From: Rhodobacter sp. CZR27
GTDB taxonomy: Bacteria > Pseudomonadota > Alphaproteobacteria > Rhodobacterales > Rhodobacteraceae
Direction of reading: 5' to 3'
DNA: 64,000 bases
NCBI RefSeq assembly: GCF_002407205.1
Contig: NZ_CP023549.1
Coordinates: 537,001-601,000 of the forward strand
Part shown: positions 37,735-45,681 of the stretch, piece after piece
How positions within the stretch are numbered: position 1 is the stretch's first letter
Layout: each line of letters begins with the position of its first letter
Notes under the pieces: model-generated
Told to the model about the DNA's origin: nothing
The model's input: only the letters and a program-made list of their open reading frames with translations
The model's database searches: none
Position numbers and translations under genes: made by a program

Positions 37735-38058
37735 ATGAGCATTGTGATCCTGGGGATCGATCTGGGCAAGAACAGCTGCAGCGTGGTTGGACTGGATGCC
37801 AACGGCAAGGTCGTCGTGAGACGGCGGATGCGCCGTGATGGGGTGATCACCTTCGCCTCACGGTTGACACCTTGAATTATGGCGATGGAAGCGTGCTGCG
37901 GGGCGCACCACATGGGTCGTGCGCTGGCCGCGCTGGGGCACGAGATCCGGTTGATGTCGCCGGAATATGTTCGCCCCTACGTCAAGGCACAGAAGAACGA
38001 TGACCGGGACGCCGAGGCGATTGCGGAAGCGGCCACCCGTCCGACCATGCGCTTTGTC
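37735..38058 (+). pseudogene. IS110 family transposase, 5' fragment with nonsense codon
   Basis: From ATG 37735 (GGAG box upstream) it reads MSIVILGIDLGKNSCSVVGL, the first DEDD block of IS110 transposases, up to a TGA at 37873-37875 where the family has a cysteine codon. The frame then continues with AMEACCGAHHMGRALAALGH and the YVKAQKNDDRDAEAIAEAA block. It is cut at 38058, where an IS66 end begins. The catalytic C-terminal half is absent. Confidence 0.85.
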
Positions 38059-38137
38059 GTAAGCGGTGTAACGACCCCATGTTTCAATGAAACAAGGCAT
38101 TTGCGATCATGCCTGCATCCAGATGAAGGAAGCAGGG

Positions 38138-38524
38138 ATGACGGACGACAAGGTGACGGAGGCCGCGGTGGTGTGGGGCGTCCCGATCACATACGGCCCG
38201 TACGGCCGCCGCCTCTGGCCGGATGAGATTAAGGCGCAGGTGGTGGATCGCGTCGCGAGAGGCGACAGGATCGCCAGGATTGCGCGGGAGATCGGAGCGA
38301 ACGAGTCGCTCGTCGCCAAGTGGGTGAAGGACGCAAAAGCGCCGACGGGAGGACTGGCGTTTGTCGAAGTGACCGTACCGACGGAGGCGAGAGGCGTTGC
38401 TGCGCCGGTCGCGGATGGCAGCTCCTGCCACATCCGACTGGGTGATGTCGAACTCACCATACGGCCGGGCTATCCGGCGTCGCATCTTGCCGAGGTGCTC
38501 CGCGCGGTGAGGGCGTCGCAGTGA
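38138..38524 (+). CDS. tnpA: IS66 TnpA protein
   Basis: A 128-residue accessory protein of IS66 elements. The N-terminal half has an HTH-like block (RRLWPDEIKAQVVDRVARGD, NESLVAKWVKDA) and the C-terminus ends IRPGYPASHLAEVLRAVRA, as usual. The start ATG at 38138 follows AAGGAAGCAGGG; an earlier ATG (38087) adds 17 residues. Its stop overlaps the next start by GTGA (38521-38524). The frame looks intact, but the element is incomplete and should be immobile. Confidence 0.8.
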   Translation: MTDDKVTEAAVVWGVPITYGPYGRRLWPDEIKAQVVDRVARGDRIARIAREIGANESLVAKWVKDAKAPTGGLAFVEVTVPTEARGVAAPVADGSSCHIRLGDVELTIRPGYPASHLAEVLRAVRASQ

Positions 38525-38730
38525 ATATGCCCGGCGGCAACTTCCGCATCTTCCTTGCCACGCAGCCGATCGACTTCCGCAAGGGGATGGATGGGCTTGC
38601 TGCGCACATCGCCAACAGCTTCGACCGCGATCCCTTCGACGGCGCGATCTACGTCTTCCGCTCGCGCCGTGCGGACCGTTTGAAGCTGATCTACTGGGAC
38701 GGCACCGGACTGGTGCTGATCCTGAAGCGG
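38521..38730 (+). pseudogene. tnpB: IS66 TnpB, truncated by fusion
   Basis: It begins GTG at 38521 (or ATG 38527) and shows the TnpB core FLATQPIDFRKGMDGLAAHI and YWDGTGLVLILKR. After about codon 70 the sequence changes without a frame break into an AAA-ATPase segment, so the C-terminal third of TnpB is missing. Confidence 0.85.
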
Positions 38731-39831
38731 ATCGCCGCCAGCTTCGCCCAATGGCAGGCGGCAGGGCACCTCGGCGACATGCTTTCAGCAATGCGCAAGA
38801 GCTTTGCCGACGCGCGCCGCTAGGCGCCGTCGATCCTCTTCATCGAGGTGATCGACGCGGTCGGCTCCCGCCTCGACAGCGACCGGCATGCCTCGAATTA
38901 CCGCCATCAGGTGATCGCCGGGTTCCTCGAGGCGATGGACTCGCTCGCCCGCGAGGAAGGCGTCATCGTCGTCGGCGCCTGCAACTATCCTGAGCGGATC
39001 GATCCGGCGGTGCTGCGAGCCGGCCGGTTCGACCTGAAGCTCGAGGTGCCGCTGCCGGACGAGGCGATCCTCCTCGGCATCCTGCTGCGCCATCTTCGCG
39101 GCACCTTCCCTGAGGCGGAGCTGCGGGCACTGGCGCAGGATGCCGTCGGCTGCAGCGCCGCCGAGGTCGATGCGGCGATCCGGCAGGCGCGTGCCGTGGC
39201 GCGCGATGAGGATCGGCCGTTGACGCTCGCGGACATCCGCGCCCTGCTGGTGAAGCCGGGCGCGGGCGCGGAGGTCCATCGCTCGCGCTGCGCGGTCCAT
39301 GAATGAGGCCACGCCATCGTCGCCGTCGCATTGGATCTCGGCGCCATCGAGCGCGTCATGCTGACCCGGGAGGGCGGCCATACGGTCCGGCGGCATGTCG
39401 ACCGCGCCGGCGTGCTGGCGGACTACGAGGCGGAACTGGCCTATGCCATGGCCGGACGCGCGGCCGAGCGTCTGGTGCTGGGCGAGGTATCTGGCGGCGC
39501 CGGCGGCCCGCCGGAGTCCGATCTGGCGCAGGCGACGCGGATCGCCCTGTCGCTCGACATGCTGCTCGGCCTCGGGGCGCATGGTCCGGTCTGGTGCAAC
39601 ACCGCGCTCGACACCGTCCTGCGCGACACCGAGGCGCGGGAGCGGGTCAGGGCGAGGATCGAGGCGGCCGAGGCCTCTGCCGAGGCGATCCTCGGCGAGC
39701 GGATGAACCTCCTGCAGGACATGGCCCGGGCGCTGGCGCAGGAGCGCCTGCTGAGGGGTGACGCTCTCGCCGGATGGCTGGCACAGGTGCGCGTGCAACC
39801 GCGTGACGGCGACCAAGCCTGTGCCGGATGA
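38731..39831 (+). pseudogene. Broken AAA/M41 (FtsH-like) protease gene
   Basis: The C-terminal two-thirds of a plasmid-type AAA-Zn-protease, in frame behind truncated tnpB. It starts inside the AAA domain (QAAGHLGDMLSAMRKSFADA), after Walker A, which is lost. TAG at 38821-38823 interrupts ADARR-APSILF. Walker B reads ILFIEVIDA instead of ILFIDEIDA. A TGA at 39304-39306 falls inside the zinc motif, turning HEAGH into HE-stop-GH. All three parts keep one frame, so decay is by point mutation. The rest of the M41 domain (YEAELAYAMAGRAAERLVLG) is recognisable to the end. Confidence 0.85.
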
Positions 39832-39938
39832 TCTTGCGCGTCCGGAGGGGCCGGCGAGCTAATGTCCCACACACGTTAGTGTAACCTGTGAGGGACATCC
39901 CGCTCCGCGCGCGGGCTCGTCGCGCCAGGAGCCGCTAC

Positions 39939-40016
39939 ATGATGGTCGAGGCCTTCGCCCGCATCGACACCGAGGAGATCGACCCCATTCTCAGCATGAC
40001 CACGAAAGCCGCCTGA
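39939..40016 (+). other. Short frame of unknown origin
   Basis: ATG ATG followed by 24 codons (VEAFARIDTEEIDPILSM, then TTKAA) between the protease pseudogene and the IS481 remnant. It may be the tail of a mobile-element gene; I do not recognise it. Confidence 0.3.
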
Positions 40017-40044
40017 TCATGACCTCAGGCCATCCGGGAATTTA

Positions 40045-40557
40045 CACCAGCTTGACGGACGTGACCGCTGATAGAAGGACCGCCTGGGAGTTCCTGCAGC
40101 ACATGCTCGAGGCCGTGCCCTATCAGGTCCACACCATTCTCACCGACACGGTATCCAGTTCGCCGAGCAGCCCCGGAACCGGAACACCATCTACTCCCGG
40201 CCGATGCGCTTCGACATGATCTGCGAAGCCAACGTGACCGAGCACCGTCTGACCAAGCCCAACCACCCGTGGAGTGAGGCGGGGCAGAAAACGATCCGGT
40301 GGATCGTTTTCCCGCCGAACGGCCAAGTCGAGCGCATGAACCGCACGATCAAGGACGGGACCGTCAAGCGCCTCCACTACGATAGCCACGATCAGCTGCG
40401 CACTCACCTCGCCGACTTCCTGGCTGCCTACAACTTCGCACGCAGGCTCAAGACCCTGAACGGGCTCACACCCTACGAATATATCTGCAAGGTCTGGACC
40501 TCAGAGCCAGAGAAATTCATCGTCAACACGATCCACCAGATGCCGGGACTGAACACC
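40045..40557 (+). pseudogene. IS481 family transposase, degraded
   Basis: The integrase-core half of an IS481 transposase. DRRTAWEFLQHMLEAVPYQV and HTILTD lie in one frame. A missing base near 40147 (GAC ACG GT for GAC AAC GGT) shifts the frame, and FAEQPRNRNTIYSRPMRFD, ANVTEHRLTKPNHPW and NGQVERMNRTIKDG follow in others. A 42-base in-frame insertion at 40274-40315 splits HPW from NGQVER. The end is HQMPGLNT with the stop codon lost. The N-terminal DNA-binding part is missing. Confidence 0.85.
40274..40315. repeat. 42-bp palindromic insertion in the IS481 remnant
   Basis: The extra DNA contains a perfect 11-bp stem, GAAAACGATCC (40287-40297) and GGATCGTTTTC (40301-40311), around GGT, flanked by GGCGGGG and CCCGCC that extend the pairing. 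It is 14 codons long and keeps the frame. Confidence 0.8.
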
Positions 40558-40600
40558 AAAAAAGGGGAGAACTACCGGATGATCCGGTCCCTCAGGGCTT

Positions 40601-41293
40601 TCACGGCATTCGAACTGCAGGCCAGGACCCCGCGCCATGGCCTTCCATCATGCGGTCATGCGCGGCGAGCAATCCGGCGGTGGTCTCATGGAACTCCAGC
40701 TGGCCGTCGTTCAGCAGTACCCCGCAGTCACACCAGGTCGAGATCTCGCTGCGGGAATGCGAGATCATGATCATCGAGGCGCCGCGGGTCTTGCGGGCAA
40801 AAGCCTCTCGGCTGGCTTCCCTGAACGCCTTGTCGCCGACGGACGTGATCTCGTCGACGAGGTAGCAGTCGAAGTCTATCGCGAGGCTGAGCCCGAACGC
40901 GAGCCGGGCCTTCATCCCCGACGAGTATGTCCGGACAGGCAGGTCGAGCGAGGGGCCTAGCCTTGCGAAGTCCTCGACGGCCCGGACCACGCGCCGCGGG
41001 TTCTCGCCGTAGAGCCTCGCCACGAAGCTGATATTCTCGATCCCGGTCATGGAGCCGTTGAAGCCACCCGAGAATCCCATGGGCCAGGACGCCCTGCCGT
41101 GCCGCCGCACTCTCCCGTGATCCGGCAGTTCGGATCCCGCGATGATCCGCATCAGCGTCGACTTGCCGGCGCCGTTGTGTCCCATGATCGCCACGTTGCG
41201 CCCGGACGGAAAGCGGAAGTCGATACCGCGCAGCACATGCTTGCGGAACCCGTTGACGCGGTAGGATTTCCAGATGTCGTCGAGATCGATCAT
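40601..41293 (-). CDS. kpsT: Capsule export ABC transporter ATPase KpsT
   Basis: A 230-residue ATPase of the polysaccharide-export group. It opens MIDLDDIWKSYRVNG and has Walker A GHNGAGKST (38-46), the group-specific GFSGGFNGSMTGIENI, signature YSSGMKARLAFGLS and Walker B CYLVDEI. It powers capsule export through KpsM. The start ATG overlaps the kpsM stop by 4 bases (ATGA). It is the last gene of the capsule operon; its end abuts the insertion-sequence graveyard. Confidence 0.95.
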   Translation of the reverse strand: MIDLDDIWKSYRVNGFRKHVLRGIDFRFPSGRNVAIMGHNGAGKSTLMRIIAGSELPDHGRVRRHGRASWPMGFSGGFNGSMTGIENISFVARLYGENPRRVVRAVEDFARLGPSLDLPVRTYSSGMKARLAFGLSLAIDFDCYLVDEITSVGDKAFREASREAFARKTRGASMIMISHSRSEISTWCDCGVLLNDGQLEFHETTAGLLAAHDRMMEGHGAGSWPAVRMP

Positions 41294-42072
41294 GTCAGGC
41301 TTCGCGCCGAGCGCGTGACGCGTTCGCTCGCCAGGACGAGGAGGGTGAGGAAGAGTCCCAACCCGGCAGGATAGAGCGGCGTGAGGACCATGCTGTCGTA
41401 GTCGCGATAGAGTCCGGTCCGCATCCATTCCACGAGATGCAGGACCGGATTCCACCACAGGATGTCCCGCGCCTGTTCCGGGAGGGCGGACGGCACGTAG
41501 AAGACGCCGGAAATGAAGATGAGCGGACGTGTGACGATCTTCTCCACATGGGTCCATGACGGCCAGAACGAGGCGATGACGGCGCTGCAGCCTCCGAACC
41601 CGAAGCCGAGCAGCACGATCGCACCGAAAGCCCCGGCGATGCGCTCCGGCCAGGCCGGGGTTTCGGCAAGACCCGCGGCTGCCAGCCCGGTGTGGATCAG
41701 GACCATGATGACGGCGTAGGTCATCGCGATCAGCAGCGTCCTGGCCAGAAGTGTGTCTATCGGCTTGACCAGCGGATAGGCCATCAGCGCCCTGTTGGCG
41801 TCGAAACAGGCCATGAGCGCAGTGGCGAGCTTGTTGAAGAGTTCGATGACAAGCACTCCGCTTGCGAAGAACAGGGCGAGACTTATCCCGTAGGGCGCTG
41901 CCCGCCCGATCGTCGTGAAGATGGCGACGAGCAGGCCGATGCTGATGACGGGCACGAGAATGGCCCAAAGATATCCGACCCTGGAGGTTCCGAAGGTTGC
42001 TCGCGTCTCGCGCAGGGTCAGGGTCGTGATCACTCGGCCCTGGACGGCCAGCCCTCGAAGGACCGCCCTCAT
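41290..42072 (-). CDS. kpsM: Capsule export ABC transporter permease KpsM
   Basis: A 260-residue ABC-2 permease with six membrane helices. It begins MRAVLRGLAVQGRVITTLTL RET-like sequence usual for KpsM/WcbD, includes FFASGVLVIELFNKLATAL and the late FISGVFYVPSALPEQARD motif. It forms the inner-membrane channel with KpsT. Start ATG 42072 overlaps the kpsE stop by 4 bases; the open frame beyond it is not coding. Confidence 0.94.
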   Translation of the reverse strand: MRAVLRGLAVQGRVITTLTLRETRATFGTSRVGYLWAILVPVISIGLLVAIFTTIGRAAPYGISLALFFASGVLVIELFNKLATALMACFDANRALMAYPLVKPIDTLLARTLLIAMTYAVIMVLIHTGLAAAGLAETPAWPERIAGAFGAIVLLGFGFGGCSAVIASFWPSWTHVEKIVTRPLIFISGVFYVPSALPEQARDILWWNPVLHLVEWMRTGLYRDYDSMVLTPLYPAGLGLFLTLLVLASERVTRSARSLT

Positions 42073-43298
42073 TCCATGTGATCCCTGACCGAGAGGACGA
42101 GGAGGGTCACGACCCCCCAGACCCCGAGGATGCCGAGGGCGGAGAGCAGGGCGCAGAGGATGCGCCTCGGTTGCAGCGGCTCCTGGGGAAGCGACGGCTG
42201 TGCATAGACCGCGAGATACCGCTGCGCCGCATCGGCGCGCAACCGGGCCTGTTCGAGCGAGGCGAGAGCGGAGGCGTGCCACTTCTGCGCGATCTCGCGG
42301 TCGGTCTGCAGCATCTCGTATTGCGAGAGCAGGGCGGGCAGGCCCTCCAGCGACACGCTCCTGGTGTCTTCGCGCCGCTGCGCCTCGATCTGGTTGATCA
42401 GCGACTGCTCCTGCGTGCCGAGCCGGATCCGGAGCGGCGAATCCGCCGGCAGGCTAGCGGGAAGCCGGTCCATCTGGACACGCACGGCGGCGAGGTTCTT
42501 TTCCAGATCACCGATCAGCGCGCTTTGCGAGGTCGCGGAAAGGGTGGGATCGACCTCACCATTCGCCGCACGGAATGCCTGGATCTTCGCCATGATGTCG
42601 CGGAAGTTCGCGGCCGCCTGGTCGGATTCCTTCCGCGCCGACTTGAGGGCATCCTCCCGTGCTGTCTCCGACAGGCGGTTCACCAGCTTCCCCGTCTCGT
42701 CGAGAACGGCAGCGGCGAGCTTCTCGGAGTCCTCCGGGGTGAAGGCCTCGACCGAGATCTCGATGACGCCCGAGGCGGTATCGTAATTGGTGACCAGCAT
42801 GCCGTCCCAGTAGTCGACGAGCGTCTCCATGCCGGCCCCGGGCGCCAGACGATAGAGGAAGTCCGCGTCCGTCCGGCCATAGATGCCATGCAGGTCCAGG
42901 TCATGATCCAGCGTCTCCACCAGGGCCCGGCTGCGCAGGAACTTCAGGACGATCTGGCTGTCGGAACTCGTGGACCCGGCACTGGCAAAGCCGGTGAGGC
43001 CGCCGAGCAGGTCGCCGCTGCCGGGGGCTTCCATGCTGCGGACGGCAAAGCCCACCGTCGTGACGTACCGGTCGGACGCGAGCCAGCCCCAGTAGACGGT
43101 GGAGGCCAGGATGGGAAGAAGGGCGAAGAGCCCGAAGGAGAGGAGCTTCCAACCGCCCTTCCGGGGACGCTTGCGGATGCCGGGGGCATCAGGGCGGGCC
43201 CTGACCTCCTGCAGCTTCGGCATTGCCGTTACGGCAACCGGCTTGACGGGAACTGCCGGAACGAGGTCTGCCTGCATGCTCATCGTCTCTGATCCCAT
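42069..43298 (-). CDS. kpsE: Capsule export inner-membrane protein KpsE
   Basis: About 409 residues of the polysaccharide co-polymerase/KpsE family. Two membrane helices, near residue 55 (LLSFGLFALLPILASTVYWG) and at the C-terminus (LLSALGILGVWGVVTLLVLS), bracket a long periplasmic region with coiled-coil character (SARKESDQAAANFRDIMAKI). It links KpsMT to the outer-membrane exporter. The start is unsure: ATG 43298, 43283 or 43277. It lies 78 bases after kpsC. No outer-membrane KpsD gene is present in the window. Confidence 0.9.
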   Translation of the reverse strand: MGSETMSMQADLVPAVPVKPVAVTAMPKLQEVRARPDAPGIRKRPRKGGWKLLSFGLFALLPILASTVYWGWLASDRYVTTVGFAVRSMEAPGSGDLLGGLTGFASAGSTSSDSQIVLKFLRSRALVETLDHDLDLHGIYGRTDADFLYRLAPGAGMETLVDYWDGMLVTNYDTASGVIEISVEAFTPEDSEKLAAAVLDETGKLVNRLSETAREDALKSARKESDQAAANFRDIMAKIQAFRAANGEVDPTLSATSQSALIGDLEKNLAAVRVQMDRLPASLPADSPLRIRLGTQEQSLINQIEAQRREDTRSVSLEGLPALLSQYEMLQTDREIAQKWHASALASLEQARLRADAAQRYLAVYAQPSLPQEPLQPRRILCALLSALGILGVWGVVTLLVLSVRDHME

Positions 43299-43376
43299 CC
43301 TTCGATCATTCCACCGTGATGCGGCAATGCCGGAAACGCCAAACACAGCCCCCGCGAACACGTGATGATTGGCCCT

Positions 43377-45488
43377 TCATGTCGCGCTCCGGCTCGCCGG
43401 TCCCGGCCGGGGGCCGATGCGGGTCCGGGCCGCTCGCCAAGGCTGCACCAGGATCCGGATGGCCCGACGACGCATCGACAGGCCCGGGGACGGGGTGCCG
43501 GCGCGAGCCGCGAGTTCGGAGATGATCCGTTCGGGCGTGACGAAGAACGACGACCCCGGCATCAGATAGCGCGGGTAGTCCACGAGCGCCCCGAAGACGA
43601 GCTCGTCAAGCGCGAGGCGGCGGCCGCGGCGGGGGCAGGCGATCCGGTCGCGCGTGAGACCCCACCCCGCATAGAAGGGCAGCCCGTGACAGACCACTGG
43701 AATGCCGCGCAGAAGCGCCTCGAAGCCGAGGAGTGAGGTCATGACGTGAACCTCGTCGACACCGCGGAACAGGGAATCGAGATCCGCATCGGCTGCGACC
43801 TCGTCGAAGGGGGCCACATCGTCCGGGGCGATGCCGCCCTTGCGCAGGCCGGCCACCACGTCGGGATGGGGACGATAGACGATCCAGGCATCGGGATCTC
43901 CGGCCCGCACGGCCCGGAGCAGCTCGGCGTCGCTGCGGACGAGGGGCGATCCCAGCAGAACCGACTGGTCATCCCCGACCTGGCCCGCCACCAGGATCAC
44001 CTTCCGCTCCGTGTCCGGTCGCTTCCAGACCCTGCCGCCCAGGTTGTACTTTCCCACACCGGCTGCCGTGATGGCGAACCGGAGGGCGGTGCCGCGGGCC
44101 CGATCCGCATCAGTGAAGGTGCCGCGGGCGAGGATCTCCTCGATCCGGGACGGCCGGGACGGATCGTAGTGGATCCCTCTGTCGTCGAAAGCGAGCGACA
44201 TCGGGCGGATGAGTTCGGCGCCCAGGCCGACGGAGCGCAGGAAGCCGTCCTCGATGCGGACGATCCTGAGGTCGTCGCGGGCCTCCGGGGCCGGTTGGGC
44301 ACCCCAGAGCAGCAGGGTGGCGCCCTCCGGAACCCGGCAGGCGCTGCGTGCGAAACGGACGTCGCTCCCGGTCATGAAGGCGCGGATGAAGGGGCGCTTC
44401 CACCGGGAAAAGCCGAGGGCATGAACGACCGCAGGATGCTCCAGCCGGATCCTGCGGTTCAGACCGACCGCTTCCATGGCTTCCTCGGCCTGAATCTCCT
44501 GGCGGATGACCGGATCGGCGTATCGCGGATAGTCGACGAGGGCTGCATGGACCAGCTGTTCCAGCGGGATGCCGTGACGACCGGCCGGGGGCTCCTGGTC
44601 ATCCAGCGTGAGGCCCCAGCCGGCATAGAAGGGCATGCCGAAGCAGCGAACCGGCTTGCCATGCAGGAGAGCCTCGAAGCCGACCTGGGAGGTGACGGTG
44701 TAAATGGCGGATGCGGCCCGGATCAGGCCCGTGACATGGCAGGCAGTGGTGAGCACGCGCACGCGCGGCATGGCGCGGAGCTTCCCCACGTCGAAATGCC
44801 GTTTCCGGGGATCCGACAGGCTGTTCGGGTGGATCTTCACCAGGACCGTGGCTTCCGGGTGCTCTGCAAGGGCGGCCGTGAGCATCCTGTCGAAGGAGGA
44901 GGCGTCGGCCCGGCCATAGCCGATGGAGAGATCGCCCCGCACCTGGTCCAGAACGAGCACGAAGGGAGTATCCGGAAGGCCCTTGGCATCAGGGGCATCA
45001 TTGTACTTGGAGAGGTCGAGCGCCTGCCAGCGCGACACGAGATCCTTGGCTCGACGGACCTGATCCGGCCTCAGTTGCTGTCTTGCCAGCCGGAAGAACC
45101 GGCTGTCGCAATCGGCATCGTAGTAGATGCCGTCGTCGTCGAAGACGATGGAGAGGGCGGTATCCCGGCGACCGACGGACCGGAGAAAGCCGTCCTCAAG
45201 AATATGCCTCTGGGCGGCTCCCTTCGCGGCAGCGACCCGCTTGCCGGAGGTCTTGCGCCCCCAGCCGACGAGGTGGAGCGGCTGCATGGGAAGGAGGCGG
45301 CTCCAGAAGACGGGACGATCTTCGAACAGCGCGGCTACCGTGGGATGGCGTGCGAGATCAATCGAACAGGCCGCAACCCCGGGCCGGTGGCCCGCGGCGG
45401 CAGCGCGGACGACGGCACCGGACCATGTGAGCGCCTTTTCCATCCACGCGACTCCCGGTATCGTCATGTGTCCTGCCGCCACCGTCAT
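43377..45488 (-). CDS. kpsC: Capsule Kdo-linker transferase KpsC
   Basis: A 703-residue protein with the tandem duplication typical of KpsC. Each half has ILEDGFLRSVG or RIEDGFLRSVG, then DDDGIYYD or DDRGIHYD, then GFEALL.G.PV and FYAGWGLT. In studied KpsC proteins the two halves add alternating beta-linked Kdo residues to phosphatidylglycerol as the capsule anchor. The start is ATG 45488 (AGAGG box nine bases before); ATG 45467 is an alternative. It follows the fusion gene by 193 bases. Confidence 0.93.
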   Translation of the reverse strand: MTVAAGHMTIPGVAWMEKALTWSGAVVRAAAAGHRPGVAACSIDLARHPTVAALFEDRPVFWSRLLPMQPLHLVGWGRKTSGKRVAAAKGAAQRHILEDGFLRSVGRRDTALSIVFDDDGIYYDADCDSRFFRLARQQLRPDQVRRAKDLVSRWQALDLSKYNDAPDAKGLPDTPFVLVLDQVRGDLSIGYGRADASSFDRMLTAALAEHPEATVLVKIHPNSLSDPRKRHFDVGKLRAMPRVRVLTTACHVTGLIRAASAIYTVTSQVGFEALLHGKPVRCFGMPFYAGWGLTLDDQEPPAGRHGIPLEQLVHAALVDYPRYADPVIRQEIQAEEAMEAVGLNRRIRLEHPAVVHALGFSRWKRPFIRAFMTGSDVRFARSACRVPEGATLLLWGAQPAPEARDDLRIVRIEDGFLRSVGLGAELIRPMSLAFDDRGIHYDPSRPSRIEEILARGTFTDADRARGTALRFAITAAGVGKYNLGGRVWKRPDTERKVILVAGQVGDDQSVLLGSPLVRSDAELLRAVRAGDPDAWIVYRPHPDVVAGLRKGGIAPDDVAPFDEVAADADLDSLFRGVDEVHVMTSLLGFEALLRGIPVVCHGLPFYAGWGLTRDRIACPRRGRRLALDELVFGALVDYPRYLMPGSSFFVTPERIISELAARAGTPSPGLSMRRRAIRILVQPWRAARTRIGPRPGPASRSAT

Positions 45489-45681
45489 TTCGCTGTCCTC
45501 TCGGGCCGCCAGCTGCGAACCGTATGGATCGTGTTGGCGACCCGGTCTCTCCGGGTCGCTTCGATGTCGGCCAGGCCTGCAGGAACCTCTCTGACCGGCC
45601 CTGGCCACGACCGCACCGGCCCCGATCGTGAAGCTCTTGCCGGAACGTCCTGGCATGATGCCGAGGACATTTCAGTGTTCG

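Larger units (their letters stand above)
38059..38730 (+). mobile_element. IS66 family element, left part only
   Basis: The left end begins GTAAGCGGTGTAACGACCCC at 38059, the usual GTAAGCG opening of IS66 elements, inserted into the IS110 transposase. It carries tnpA and the first part of tnpB; tnpC and the right end are missing, replaced by a protease pseudogene. Confidence 0.8.

Noticed and set aside
38731..39831. Housekeeping FtsH
   Set aside because: Sequence fits plasmid-type AAA-Zn-protease relatives, and the gene is broken.
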